Assembly: GCA_900549715.1 (NCBI GenBank)
Contig: URPK01000002.1
Location: 1-64,000 of the forward strand
Length of the DNA stretch: 64,000 nucleotides
DNA from: an uncultured Collinsella sp.
Lineage (GTDB): Bacteria; Actinomycetota; Coriobacteriia; Coriobacteriales; Coriobacteriaceae
Direction of reading: 5' to 3'
Shown here: positions 53,995 through 62,895 of the stretch, piece by piece
Layout: each line of letters opens with the position of its first letter
How positions within the stretch are numbered: the first letter of the stretch is position 1
Notes under the pieces: generated by a model
The model's database searches: none
What the model saw: only the letters and a program-made list of their open reading frames with translations
What the model was told of the DNA's origin: nothing
Made by a program: the position numbers and the translations under genes

Positions 53995-56091
53995 TTACTT
54001 TTTGCGGGCAAGCTCACCGATGTTGGCGATGCCGGAGAAAACGGCCTCGAAGCGGTTGAGCAGCTTAAGGCGATTATCGCGAAGCTGCTCGTCCTTGTCC
54101 ATGACCATGACCTCATCGAAGAAACGGTCGATGGGCGCGCGCAGGGCGGCGAGGGCGGCAAATGCGGCCGGGTAGTCCTCGGCAGCAAGGGCGGCATCGA
54201 CAGCGGTCTGAGCAGCCTCGGAGGCGTCGGCGAGCGCGAGCTCGACCTCGCCCATCAGGCTGCGGTCATACTCCGCACCCAGCTCGGGCTTGGAGATGTG
54301 CGCGGCACGGGCATAGGCGGTAGCCAGGTTGTCAAAGGTCTCGGCATCATTCTTGCGGGCCTCGTCGAGGGCGGCGCAGCGGGCGAAGAAGACGGACGGG
54401 GCGATGATGTGCACCGCGGAGACGGCGGCAACGGTATCGGCCGGAATCTTTTCGTCGCGGGCCATGCTCACCAGGCGGCCATGGAAGAAGTCACGAACCT
54501 GCTGGGCGACCTCGGCGGCGTCGAACTCAATGCCCTGCTCGCTGTAAAGCTGCAGAGCAAAGTCAATCAGCGACGTGGGGTCGATCGGCAGACGGTCGCG
54601 CAGGATGTTGATGATGCCGATAGCGGCACGACGCAGCGCGTAGGGGTCGGAGGAGCCGGTCGGAGGCTCGCCGATGGCAAAGATACCGGCGATGGTATCG
54701 AGCTTGTCGGCGCAGGCCACGATGCAGCCAGCGGTGCCCTCGGGCAGCTCGTCGCCGGCAAAGCGGGGACGATAATGATCGCGAATGGCGTGGGCGACCT
54801 CGTCGTTCTCCCCCATCGCGGTCGCGTAGTAACCGCCCATCACGCCCTGCTGGCTCGTGAACTCGACGACGGCGTTGGACACCAGGTCGGCCTTGCACAG
54901 GTGCGCGGCACGGCCGGCGTCGGCTGCCAGGTGAGCACCCAGGTGCGCCTCACGGGCAATAGCGAGCGCGAGCTGCTCAATACGCTCGGACTTGGCGAGC
55001 ACGCTGCCGAGCTTCTCCTGGAAGGCAACCTTGGACAGACGCTCACGGAACTCGTCGAGGGAGATCTTCAGGTCCTCCTCGTAGAAGAACTTAGCGTCGT
55101 CCAGACGGGCGCGCACGACGCGCTCGTTACCGTCGATCACGCGCTCGGCGTTCTCGGGCTTGCTGTTGGAGACGACCACGAACTCACGCGTCAGCTTGCC
55201 CTCGCCGTCATAGATCGGGAAGTAGCGCTGGTTGGTGAGCATGGACTCGCAGATAATCTCGTGCGGGACCTTGAGGAACTCCTCGTCGAAAGTACCGACG
55301 AGCACCGTCGGCCACTCGCAGAGGTTAATGACCTCCTCAAAGACCTTCTTGGGCGTATCGACATGGCAGCCGGGGCGAGCGGCCTCGACCTCGGAGATAC
55401 CGGCAAGGATGGCCTCGCGACGGCGCTCGGCAGAAAGCACGCCGGCGTCCTCGAGTACCTGCTCGTAGGCGGCGGGGCTGGCGACAACGTGGTCACCGGG
55501 GCCGAGCACGCGATGGCCGCGCGTGGTGTTGCCGCTCGTCACGTCGGCAAATGACACAGGCACAACATCCTCGCCCAGAAGGCAGCAAATCCAGCGGACC
55601 GGACGCACGAACGTCGCGTGCTCGTGGCCCCAGCGCTGGGAGCGGTAGTTGGGCCACTGCAGGCCGGCAATGGTCTTCTCGCACAGGGCCGTCAGGATCG
55701 GGGTTGCCGGTGCGGAGGGAATGTTCTTCTCGGCAAAGACATACTCGCGACCGTCGGTATCCTCACGACGGACCAGGTCCTCGGCAGCCACACCGCACTT
55801 GCGGGCGAAGCCCTGGGCGGCCTTGGTGGCGTTACCGTCAGCGTCGAAGGCGATGTTTGCCGCGGGGCCACGCTTGACCTCGTGAACCTCATCGGTCGCG
55901 GTGGCAACGTCGGCAACGAGCGCAGCCAGGCGACGCGGGCTCGAGATCACGCGGACCTCGCCGTGGGCCAGACCGGCCTCGTCGAGACCCTTGGCGATCA
56001 TGGTACCAAGCTGCTTGACGGCATTGTTCAGCGGTGCAGAGGGCATTTCCTCCGTACCGATCTCAAACAGGAAATCCTTAGCGTCTGCCAT
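53995..56091 (-). CDS. glyS: Glycyl-tRNA synthetase beta subunit
   Basis: Second subunit of the bacterial alpha2-beta2 glycyl-tRNA synthetase, involved in tRNA binding. The 698 residues begin MADAKDFLFEIGTEEMPSA and show the KVPHEIICESMLTNQRYFPI segment and an HD-like domain in the C-terminal half (about 430-530), then an anticodon-binding part. ATG at 56091 with GAGGTGG, three bases after glyQ. Confidence 0.96.
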   Translation of the reverse strand: MADAKDFLFEIGTEEMPSAPLNNAVKQLGTMIAKGLDEAGLAHGEVRVISSPRRLAALVADVATATDEVHEVKRGPAANIAFDADGNATKAAQGFARKCGVAAEDLVRREDTDGREYVFAEKNIPSAPATPILTALCEKTIAGLQWPNYRSQRWGHEHATFVRPVRWICCLLGEDVVPVSFADVTSGNTTRGHRVLGPGDHVVASPAAYEQVLEDAGVLSAERRREAILAGISEVEAARPGCHVDTPKKVFEEVINLCEWPTVLVGTFDEEFLKVPHEIICESMLTNQRYFPIYDGEGKLTREFVVVSNSKPENAERVIDGNERVVRARLDDAKFFYEEDLKISLDEFRERLSKVAFQEKLGSVLAKSERIEQLALAIAREAHLGAHLAADAGRAAHLCKADLVSNAVVEFTSQQGVMGGYYATAMGENDEVAHAIRDHYRPRFAGDELPEGTAGCIVACADKLDTIAGIFAIGEPPTGSSDPYALRRAAIGIINILRDRLPIDPTSLIDFALQLYSEQGIEFDAAEVAQQVRDFFHGRLVSMARDEKIPADTVAAVSAVHIIAPSVFFARCAALDEARKNDAETFDNLATAYARAAHISKPELGAEYDRSLMGEVELALADASEAAQTAVDAALAAEDYPAAFAALAALRAPIDRFFDEVMVMDKDEQLRDNRLKLLNRFEAVFSGIANIGELARKK

Positions 56092-56094
56092 GGC

Positions 56095-57006
56095 TTACGC
56101 CACCTCGCCTTCCTGGTCGGCATTCTCGTTGACTCCGGCGACCTCGGCCATGTAGGCCTCGCAGCACGCCTTAGCGACGGCGCGGACGCGCAGGATGTAG
56201 TTGGCACGCTCGACCGCGGACAGGGCGCCGCGGGCATCGAGCAGGTTGAAGGCGTGGCTGCACTTCATGACACAGTCGTACGCCGGCAACGGCAGCTTGC
56301 GCTCCAGGCAGGAATGGCACTCGGCCTCGTAGTCGTCAAACTTCTGACGCATCATCTCGACGTTGGCGACCTCAAAGTTATAGGCACTGAACTCGCGCTC
56401 GTTCTCGAGGAACACGTCGCCGTAGGTCATGGGCGTGCCGTCGGGCAGATAGCTCCACACCAGATCGTAGACCGAGTTGACGCCCTGAGCATACATGGCG
56501 ATACGCTCCAGGCCATAGGTGATCTCGACGGGCACGGGGTCGACCTCGATACCGCCCACCTGCTGGAAGTACGTAAACTGCGTGACCTCCATGCCGTTGA
56601 GCCAGACCTCCCAGCCAAGGCCCCAGGCGCCCAGCGTCGGGCTCTCCCAGTCGTCCTCGACAAAACGGACGTCATGGTCGTTGGGGTCCAGGCCAATGGC
56701 AGCAAGAGACCCCAGGTAAAGCTCCTGAGCATTAACCGGAGAGGGCTTGATGAGCACCTGGAACTGATAGTAGTGCTGCATGCGGTTGGGATTCTCGCCG
56801 TAGCGGCCGTCGGCGGGACGGCGGCAGGGCTGCGCATAGCAGGTGCGCCACTCGGCGGGACCGAGCGAGCGCAGCGTGGTCGCGGTGTGGAAGGTACCGG
56901 CACCGACCTCGGAGTCATAGGGCTGCATAATGACGCAGCCCTGCTCGCCCCAGTACTGCTGGAGGCGCAGGATGATGTCTTGGAAGGAAAGCGATGAAGC
57001 GTTCAT
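56095..57006 (-). CDS. glyQ: Glycyl-tRNA synthetase alpha subunit
   Basis: Catalytic subunit of the heterotetrameric enzyme. The 303 residues carry FQDIILRLQQYWGEQGCVIM, GAGTFHTATTLR and PVEITYGLERIAMYAQG. Start ATG at 57006 with a modest AGAGG. It leads glyQ-glyS; TATAGT at 57053-57058 on the minus strand could be its -10. No T-box is present in the 60-base gap to lepB. Confidence 0.96.
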   Translation of the reverse strand: MNASSLSFQDIILRLQQYWGEQGCVIMQPYDSEVGAGTFHTATTLRSLGPAEWRTCYAQPCRRPADGRYGENPNRMQHYYQFQVLIKPSPVNAQELYLGSLAAIGLDPNDHDVRFVEDDWESPTLGAWGLGWEVWLNGMEVTQFTYFQQVGGIEVDPVPVEITYGLERIAMYAQGVNSVYDLVWSYLPDGTPMTYGDVFLENEREFSAYNFEVANVEMMRQKFDDYEAECHSCLERKLPLPAYDCVMKCSHAFNLLDARGALSAVERANYILRVRAVAKACCEAYMAEVAGVNENADQEGEVA

Positions 57007-57065
57007 GCCTCTAATATCCCCTCGTCGAAACGATTACACGGTTAGGTACTGTACTATAGCGGTTT

Positions 57066-57629
57066 TTAGTCGATAGCGCCCAGACGGTTAAGCGGCCAGT
57101 AACGCACGAGCGCCACGGCGATCAAATCAGAGCGATCGACGGGGCCAAAGTAGCGTGAGTCGGCAGAGTTCTCGCGGTTGTCGCCCATCACCCACACGCA
57201 GCCGTCGGGGACGGTGTAGGGATAGCTCATCTGGGCGGCGGGCGCCTGGACCGAAAGCGGCCAGCTCATGCCGGTCGTATAGTCCTCATCGAGCGCCTGG
57301 CCGTCGACGACGACCTTGCCGTCCTGAAGGTCGACCGTCTGACCGGCCGTGGCGATGACGCGCTTTACCAGCACGTCATGCTCGGACGTGGCATCGGGGT
57401 TATGGAACACCACGATATCACCCTGTTTGACGGGCTGACCGAGCTCGAGGCTCACCTTTTGTGCCAGGATTTGGTCGCCAATCTCGATCGTGTCCTCCAT
57501 GGAGCCGGTGGGCACCACAAAGGGCTCGACCACAAAGGTGCGGATCAGGAAGGTGGCCACAAGCGCGATCGCGATGACCGCGACCCACTCAAAAGCGCCC
57601 CTCAACGCGGAATGCTGCGATGGAACCAT
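57066..57629 (-). CDS. lepB: Signal peptidase I
   Basis: Membrane serine protease that removes signal peptides after export. Single N-terminal helix (14-34) then catalytic Ser43 (TGSMEDTI), Lys89 (VLVKRVIA) and the C-terminal GDNRENSADSRYFGPV. The 187-residue length fits Gram-positive SipS types. ATG at 57629 overlaps the region of the trmD stop, with GAGGAG upstream. Confidence 0.94.
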   Translation of the reverse strand: MVPSQHSALRGAFEWVAVIAIALVATFLIRTFVVEPFVVPTGSMEDTIEIGDQILAQKVSLELGQPVKQGDIVVFHNPDATSEHDVLVKRVIATAGQTVDLQDGKVVVDGQALDEDYTTGMSWPLSVQAPAAQMSYPYTVPDGCVWVMGDNRENSADSRYFGPVDRSDLIAVALVRYWPLNRLGAID

Positions 57630-57631
57630 TC

Positions 57632-58390
57632 TCACTCCTCGCTCTGCGAATACGAAGCGTCCAGAATCTCCTGCGCGTATGCGCGCTCCTGGGGCGTAAG
57701 CCGTGCCGTCTCGATCAGGTCGGGACGCCAGCGGCAGGTGCGCTCGATGGCATTCTTACGGCGCCAGGCATCGACCTTGGCATGGTCACCGCTCACGAGC
57801 ACCGGCGGCACGCCCTCGCCGTTGAATTCAGCAGGGCGAGTGTACTGCGCATACTCGAGCAGGCCTCCGTCCTCGGCGGTCGAGAACGACTCGTCGACGT
57901 TGCTCATCTCGTCACCAAGGGCGCCGGGAATCAGGCGTACGACAGCATCGGCAACGACCATAGCGGGAAGCTCGCCGCCCGTGAGCACGTAATCGCCGAT
58001 CGACAGGCGCTCGTCGGCATACGCATAGGCACGCTCGTCGACACCCTCGTAACGGCTGCACACAAACAGCAAGCGCTCGCTTTTGAGCAGGCGCTCGGCC
58101 ACATGCTGCGTAAAAGGCTCGCCGCACGGGGTGAAGAACACCACCGTCGGCTTGGGGCCCTCGGAGCTGATGGCCTCGATTGCCTCGGCAATGGGCTCGA
58201 CCTTCATGAGCATGCCCTGCCCGCCGCCATACGGCTCGTCATCGACGGTACGATGGCGGTCGTGCGTCCAGTCGCGCAGGTTATACGCCTTAAAATCAAA
58301 AAGGCCGGCCTTGCGGGCGCGGCCCAAAATCGATGTGGACATGACGGGCTCAAACATCTCGGGAAAGACCGAAAGGGTCTCAATCAGCAT
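57632..58390 (-). CDS. trmD: tRNA (guanine37-N1)-methyltransferase
   Basis: SPOUT enzyme making m1G37. The 252 residues include PYGGGQGMLM, CSRYEGVDERAY and the knot sequence IGDYVLTGGELPAMV. ATG at 58390 with AGGGAGG. Gene order rpsP-khpA-rimM-trmD-lepB is typical of Gram-positive bacteria except that rplS is elsewhere. Confidence 0.96.
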   Translation of the reverse strand: MLIETLSVFPEMFEPVMSTSILGRARKAGLFDFKAYNLRDWTHDRHRTVDDEPYGGGQGMLMKVEPIAEAIEAISSEGPKPTVVFFTPCGEPFTQHVAERLLKSERLLFVCSRYEGVDERAYAYADERLSIGDYVLTGGELPAMVVADAVVRLIPGALGDEMSNVDESFSTAEDGGLLEYAQYTRPAEFNGEGVPPVLVSGDHAKVDAWRRKNAIERTCRWRPDLIETARLTPQERAYAQEILDASYSQSEE

Positions 58391-58400
58391 GTTGTCCTCC

Positions 58401-58922
58401 CTACTTGTCCATATCGATCAGGCCGTCCATAACGTGGACGGAAATTGTTCCTGTGTCGGGAAGATCGAGCACAACCTGCTCGATCACGGGAATCAGTACC
58501 TCGCCGTACCGATCGCCCTCGACATCCCAAACATCGTTAGCGGGCGTCGACATGATCTCGACAATCGTGCCGAGCGAACCGAAGCGCTCGTCAACCACCT
58601 CGCGACCCATCAGGTCGGTATAGGCGGCGTCGAGTGAATCGAGCTCAAAATCGTCACGATTTGCCAGCACATAGCATCCCGTGATGCCCTCGGCGGCCGT
58701 CAAGTCGTCAATGCCCTCAAATGAGACCAGATCGCCATCGCCCGTATCGGTGACGGACACAACCGTGCAAAAGCGGTCGCGCTTGAGCGCCGGCGGCGTC
58801 AGGGCGACGCGCATACCCGGCTCTAATACAGAAGGAAGCCCCCGCAGCGGCTGCGCGAGGACCTCCCCCTTCCTTCCGTGCGGCTTGACCACACGGGCGA
58901 TGTTTTTGTACTGGGACCTCAA
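58401..58922 (-). CDS. rimM: Ribosome maturation factor RimM
   Basis: Assembly factor of the 30S head that binds S19. An N-terminal beta-barrel with NIARVVKPHGRKGEVLAQPL is followed by a PRC-barrel. 173 residues. The start appears to be TTG at 58922, only two bases after AGGA, so translation probably depends on the preceding khpA. The end is eleven bases before trmD. Confidence 0.9.
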   Translation of the reverse strand: MRSQYKNIARVVKPHGRKGEVLAQPLRGLPSVLEPGMRVALTPPALKRDRFCTVVSVTDTGDGDLVSFEGIDDLTAAEGITGCYVLANRDDFELDSLDAAYTDLMGREVVDERFGSLGTIVEIMSTPANDVWDVEGDRYGEVLIPVIEQVVLDLPDTGTISVHVMDGLIDMDK

Positions 58923-58926
58923 GGTC

Positions 58927-59211
58927 CTAGCCCAGAACCTCTACCTCGACAGCAGTGTCGAGGCGAGCGGCCAGCGCACGGGCGAGCGTGCGAATGGCCT
59001 TGATGGTACGGCCACGACGGCCGATGACCTTAGCGACGTCATCCTCGGCGACCGAAACCTCAATCGTAGAGGCGTCGTCACCATCGATGACCTCAAGGCT
59101 CACGGAATCCGGGTCGTCGACGATCTGAACAACGAGATATTCGACGAGATCGGCGATGCGATCTGAGAGCATTGCCTCACCCTCGAGCTGTGCAGCGTCA
59201 ACCTCAGGCAC
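58927..59211 (-). CDS. khpA: KH-domain RNA-binding protein KhpA
   Basis: Small RNA-binding protein, in other Gram-positive bacteria a partner of KhpB/EloR. The 94 residues contain a KH fold with GRRGRTIKAIRTLARALAAR and an acidic N-terminal part. GTG start at 59211 after GAGGAG. It sits between rpsP and rimM, the usual place. Confidence 0.92.
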   Translation of the reverse strand: MPEVDAAQLEGEAMLSDRIADLVEYLVVQIVDDPDSVSLEVIDGDDASTIEVSVAEDDVAKVIGRRGRTIKAIRTLARALAARLDTAVEVEVLG

Positions 59212-59214
59212 GAT

Positions 59215-59556
59215 TTACTCCTCGGCGCCCTCAGCGGCCTCAGCGGCAGCCTTAGCGGCCTCGGCCTCTTTGGCGAGCTGCTTCTTGGACTTCTTGACGA
59301 CGGTCTCGGTCTTCTCGCCCTCGTTGGCGGCCTTGACCAGAGCGGCGACGGCGTCGGTGAGCTGAGCGCCCTTGGACTGCCAGTCGGCAATCTTCTCGAG
59401 GTCGAGGTTGATGGTCTTGGGGGCGGTCATCGGGTTGTAGCGGCCAACCTCCTCGATGATGCGACCGTCACGCGGGGCGCGGGAATCGGCGACGACGACA
59501 CGGTAGTACGGACGCTTCTTAGCGCCGTGACGAGCAAGGCGAATCTTGACTGCCAA
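59215..59556 (-). CDS. rpsP: 30S ribosomal protein S16
   Basis: Small-subunit assembly protein. The N-terminal AVKIRLARHGAKKRPYYRVV and the DSRAPRDGRIIEEVGRYNPM block are diagnostic; an Ala/Lys/Glu-rich tail extends it to 113 residues. The start is TTG at 59556 after GGAGGAG; upstream frame to 59592 is not S16-like. First gene of the rpsP-khpA-rimM-trmD-lepB unit. Confidence 0.95.
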   Translation of the reverse strand: MAVKIRLARHGAKKRPYYRVVVADSRAPRDGRIIEEVGRYNPMTAPKTINLDLEKIADWQSKGAQLTDAVAALVKAANEGEKTETVVKKSKKQLAKEAEAAKAAAEAAEGAEE

Positions 59557-59612
59557 AGGAAACTCCTCCAACCAAGCAGCTTTAGGCTGCAACTACAAAC
59601 AAACAGTTGAAT

Positions 59613-59641
59613 ATAATACGCCATCGACGCGGGCAGGTGAA
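59613..59641 (-). promoter_or_regulatory. Promoter of rpsP operon
   Basis: Minus-strand TTCACC, 17 bases, TATTAT (plus 59636-59641 and 59613-59618), 55 bases before rpsP. Confidence 0.6.
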
Positions 59642-59745
59642 GTCCGTGAGACCAACTTCTTCGGTGTAGTCGAGGGCAAATCCATATCTTAGACAAGAAT
59701 TCGGGATTTGCAAGCACATACACGCACCCCACATGAGCTGCGCGG

Positions 59746-59751
59746 TATACT
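59746..59751 (+). promoter_or_regulatory. -10 element abutting the dinB start
   Basis: TATACT ends seven bases before the A of the dinB ATG, so transcription would begin at or very near the start codon (leaderless mRNA). There is no clear -35. Confidence 0.45.
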
Positions 59752-59757
59752 CATGAC

Positions 59758-61011
59758 ATGGAAAGACGCGAACATACATACGGTTATGAGGATGCCATGG
59801 GCGTCACACCGCCTCCCTGGACGGGTTCGGCGGTGGGCCTCATGGACCTCGATGCGTTTTTTGCTAGCGTGGAGATGCTCGATCATCCCGAATGGCGCGG
59901 AAAGCCGCTCATCGTGGGCGGAGACGCCGATTCGCGTGGCGTCGTGTCCACGTGTTCGTATGAGGCACGTCGCTTTGGCGTGCGCTCTGCCATGGCCTCG
60001 GCTGAGGCGCGGCGCTTGTGCCCGCAAGCCATTTGGACGCACGGGCACTTTGATCGCTACCGCGAGGTGAGCGCGCAGGTCATGGCGATTCTTGCCGAGG
60101 AGACGCCGCGCGTTGAGCGCGTATCCATCGACGAAGCCTTTATCGATATCACACCGGGTCGCTTTGCGCCCGAGGACCCACTGCTGGTTGCACGGCGTAT
60201 AAGCGACCGTGTGGCAGCGCTGGGAGTGACGTGCTCCATTGGCGTGGGCTGCAACAAGACGGTCGCAAAGATCGCAAGCGAGCGGGATAAGCCGTTTGGG
60301 CTGACCATCGTGCGCCCCGGAACCGAGCAGCGCTTTTTGGCCGCGCTGCCGGTATCTGCCATGAGCGGCATCGGGCGCTCGGCCGAGGAGCGACTGCGCC
60401 GCATGCGCATCTACACGCTCGGCGAGCTGTCACGCGCGCCGGAATCCACCTTGGCCTCTATTTTTGGCGTCAACGGCGAACGTATGCGTCAGCGTGCGCT
60501 GGGACTTGAAATCTCCGAAGTCACGAGTCTCGATGAAGAGCGCAAGATCAAGTCGGTCAGCAATGAACGCACCTTTGCGAAAGATTTGACTGAGCGCGGG
60601 GACATCGAAGCGGCGATTGCGCTGCTGGGTGAGTCGGTTGGACGCCGCCTGCGCCGTCAGGGACTGACGGGCGGCACGGTAACGCTCAAGCTCAAGTATT
60701 CGTATGGCAGCGGGCGTACGGCACAGCGCCGGCTGCCTCATCCGACCGACGATGAGAACATCTTCGTGGCGGTTGCACTCGAACTGCTCGACAACATCTG
60801 GCAGGAAGGCATGCATGTTCGCTTAGCGGGCATCGGCATGAGCGACTTCGACCACCAAGGCGGCATCCAGACCGACCTGTTCTGCGAAGTCGACGACCGC
60901 GGAGCCCAATCAAGCGACCGTCGCGACCTCTCGGTCGCTATCGATGCCGTCCGAGACAAGTTCGGCGACACCGCCCTATCTTTCGGCCGCCAATCCCGCT
61001 TCAACGATTAA
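59758..61011 (+). CDS. dinB: DNA polymerase IV (Y-family)
   Basis: Translesion DNA polymerase. The 417 residues carry VGLMDLDAFFASVE, PLIVGGDADSRGVVSTCSYE, SIDEAFIDIT with the catalytic Asp-Glu and the little-finger domain with LTGGTVTLKLKYSYG. Start ATG at 59758 has no ribosome site, which fits a leaderless transcript; a second ATG at 59797 has GAGGA upstream and would give a 404-residue form. The C-terminal clamp-binding motif is not obvious (QTDLFCE at about 379 is a candidate). No SOS box was found. Divergent from rpsP. Confidence 0.93.
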   Translation: MERREHTYGYEDAMGVTPPPWTGSAVGLMDLDAFFASVEMLDHPEWRGKPLIVGGDADSRGVVSTCSYEARRFGVRSAMASAEARRLCPQAIWTHGHFDRYREVSAQVMAILAEETPRVERVSIDEAFIDITPGRFAPEDPLLVARRISDRVAALGVTCSIGVGCNKTVAKIASERDKPFGLTIVRPGTEQRFLAALPVSAMSGIGRSAEERLRRMRIYTLGELSRAPESTLASIFGVNGERMRQRALGLEISEVTSLDEERKIKSVSNERTFAKDLTERGDIEAAIALLGESVGRRLRRQGLTGGTVTLKLKYSYGSGRTAQRRLPHPTDDENIFVAVALELLDNIWQEGMHVRLAGIGMSDFDHQGGIQTDLFCEVDDRGAQSSDRRDLSVAIDAVRDKFGDTALSFGRQSRFND

Positions 61012-61023
61012 CCGCCTTTAGGC

Positions 61024-61066
61024 AAAAAGAAAGCCGGGCAGGTGCGGAAAACCGCAACTGCCCGGC
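61024..61066 (-). terminator. Intrinsic terminator of the obgE-nadD-yqeK-rsfS unit
   Basis: Fifteen-base arms 61033-61047 and 61052-61066 (core GCCGGGCAG/CTGCCCGGC) with one mismatch. On the minus strand TTTCTTTTT follows. It also lies just after dinB on the plus strand but lacks a plus-strand T-tract. Confidence 0.85.
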
Positions 61067-61110
61067 GAAATGCGCGAAGCTAGCTAAAAAGCCCCGTATC
61101 AAATGAGCTA

Positions 61111-61566
61111 CTAGAGGAGATTGAGGGGGAGCTGGGGGGCGTCACCCCAGAGCTTTTCTAGGCGGTAGAAGTCGCGGGCTTCGGGAGTGAAGACGTGGAC
61201 GACAACCGAGCCGTAGTCCATGAGCATCCAGGTCTTCTGCTCGCGGCCCTCGATGGAGAACGGATGCTCGCCGCAAGCCTCGGCGACCTTCTCCTCGATC
61301 TCGTCGACGATCGAATCGACCTGGCGGTTGTTGGTACCGGTGGCAAGCACAAAGTAGTCGCACACGTCGGAAAGCTCGGTCAGGTCGAGCACCTGCACGT
61401 CCTCGCCCTTCTTGTCGTAGGCGGCCTGCGCGGCGGCGCGGGCGACATCCTCGGCGGCGACACCGCTCGCGGACAGCGAGGCGGCGGTGCGGTCGGACGT
61501 GGCAACGAAACTCTTGTGCTCCACACCTTCAAGAATCTGCTCGTCAGTCATGGTCTCGTCGGCCAT
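61111..61566 (-). CDS. rsfS: Ribosomal silencing factor RsfS
   Basis: Binds L14 and prevents subunit joining under starvation. The 151 residues contain the RsfS core DVCDYFVLATGTNNRQVDSI and EGREQKTWMLMDYGSVVVHV, with a C-terminal LEKLWGDAPQL. An N-terminal 35-residue stretch precedes the core. ATG at 61566 after AAAGAGG. Last gene of a nadD-yqeK-rsfS group, as in Bacillus. Confidence 0.93.
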   Translation of the reverse strand: MADETMTDEQILEGVEHKSFVATSDRTAASLSASGVAAEDVARAAAQAAYDKKGEDVQVLDLTELSDVCDYFVLATGTNNRQVDSIVDEIEEKVAEACGEHPFSIEGREQKTWMLMDYGSVVVHVFTPEARDFYRLEKLWGDAPQLPLNLL

Positions 61567-61594
61567 GGAATACCTCTTTCTAGACACACCCGAG

Positions 61595-62215
61595 CTAGCG
61601 CAGCTGGGCGTAATGGTTGTAAATCGTAATAGCCGTGGGATAAAGATAGCGCCCGGACTGGATCACATAGACCAGACCCTGCGCAAAACAGGAGAAGAAC
61701 AACTCGTCAAGCGTCGACTCCCCCACCATCTTGCGCAGCGCATGGGCATAGTCGCCGTGACGGTTGGGCTCGATGGCATCTGCCACAAAGACCACCATAT
61801 CGAGCGGCGTCATGTCGCAGGCACCCACGGTGTGACGGTCGACAGCCTGGAAAACGGCCGGCGACAGCTCGGGAAAAAGCTGCGGAAGCTCATAGGCGGC
61901 AACAGGGCCATGCAAAAGCGGCGTCGCGGCGGAAGGAGAGCCGACAACCTTGATGCCATAGTGAAGCGCGCGGGCCACGAGCTCATCATCGGAAAGCACC
62001 TTGTCCCAGTCGTGAATTAAGCCGGCGGCAGCGGCATCAAAGCGGTCAACGCCGTAGACCTCGGCCAGATGAAGTGCGGTCTCGGCAACACCCAGCGAAT
62101 GCACATAGCGCTTGCGCTTATCTTTCATGCGAACATCGAGCAGCTCTTGAATGCGCTTGAGCAGCGCGCGCTCATCGCCCTCAAACTGATCCTCTACCGA
62201 CAACGTAGCCCCCAT
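61595..62215 (-). CDS. yqeK: HD-domain nucleotide hydrolase YqeK (Ap4A hydrolase family)
   Basis: Symmetrical Ap4A hydrolase family with an HD fold. Metal ligands are seen in KRYVHSLGVAE, GLIHDWDK and LLHGPVAAYE, and VDRHTVG. 206 residues. I use the ATG at 62215, which shares a base with the nadD stop; GTG at 62218 is an alternative. Sits between nadD and rsfS. Confidence 0.9.
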   Translation of the reverse strand: MGATLSVEDQFEGDERALLKRIQELLDVRMKDKRKRYVHSLGVAETALHLAEVYGVDRFDAAAAGLIHDWDKVLSDDELVARALHYGIKVVGSPSAATPLLHGPVAAYELPQLFPELSPAVFQAVDRHTVGACDMTPLDMVVFVADAIEPNRHGDYAHALRKMVGESTLDELFFSCFAQGLVYVIQSGRYLYPTAITIYNHYAQLR

Positions 62216-62892
62216 CACTCAAAATCTTCTTGACCCAGATCGACATACAAACTGCGCTTGCGAATGTAGCCGAGCACAGACTCGCTCGTAAGATAGCGCA
62301 CGCTCATGCCGCGGGCAACTCGCTTACGAATGTTCGTCGAGCTGATCGCCAGCGCCGGAATCTGAATATAGCGCACGTCGAACGGCAGCCCCGACTCTTT
62401 GATTCGGGCACGCGCCGTATCGATATCAAAGCCCGGTCGCGTCGCCGCAATAAAGGTAGCAAGCTCAGCAATTCGTTCGGCATCATGCCAGGTCACAATA
62501 TCGATAATCGCATCGGCGCCCGTAATAAAGTAGAGCTTTACCTGCGGCGGGTAAAAGTCGCGAAGGGCATGAAGCGTATCGGCCGTATAGGTTACGCCCG
62601 GACGGTCAATCTCGAACCGGCTCGCCAAAAAGGCCGGGTTCGCGGCGGTGGCGAGGACCGTCATGGCATAACGGTCCTCGGCAGGCGTCACCGGCTTGTC
62701 AAGCTTAAAGGCGGGAGAGCCCGCCGGCATAAAGAGCACAGCGTCCAAGTCGAGCGACTCGCGCGCCTGCTCGGCAGTCACCAGGTGCCCGTAATGAATC
62801 GGGTCGAATGTGCCGCCCATAATGCCAAGCCGAAACTCTTTGCCCTCTTTTATGGGCAGCTCGGGCAAACCGATTCCACCGCGCAGCGACAT
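62215..62892 (-). CDS. nadD: Nicotinate-nucleotide adenylyltransferase
   Basis: Makes NaAD from NaMN and ATP in NAD synthesis. The 225 residues show GIMGGTFDPIHYGHL with HxGH, and ISSTNIRKRVARGMSVRYL near the end. It overlaps yqeK by one base and starts three bases after the obgE stop. The ribosome site is weak. Confidence 0.94.
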   Translation of the reverse strand: MSLRGGIGLPELPIKEGKEFRLGIMGGTFDPIHYGHLVTAEQARESLDLDAVLFMPAGSPAFKLDKPVTPAEDRYAMTVLATAANPAFLASRFEIDRPGVTYTADTLHALRDFYPPQVKLYFITGADAIIDIVTWHDAERIAELATFIAATRPGFDIDTARARIKESGLPFDVRYIQIPALAISSTNIRKRVARGMSVRYLTSESVLGYIRKRSLYVDLGQEDFE

Positions 62893-62895
62893 GGC

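Noticed and set aside
53743..55554. Open frame of 603 codons antisense to glyS
   Set aside because: Overlaps glyS entirely and shows no recognisable motif.
57007..57065. T-box leader before glyQ
   Set aside because: The gap is only 59 bases and has neither a T-box sequence nor a specifier stem.
59700..59758. LexA (SOS) box before dinB
   Set aside because: No GAAC-N4-GTTC or similar pattern was found.
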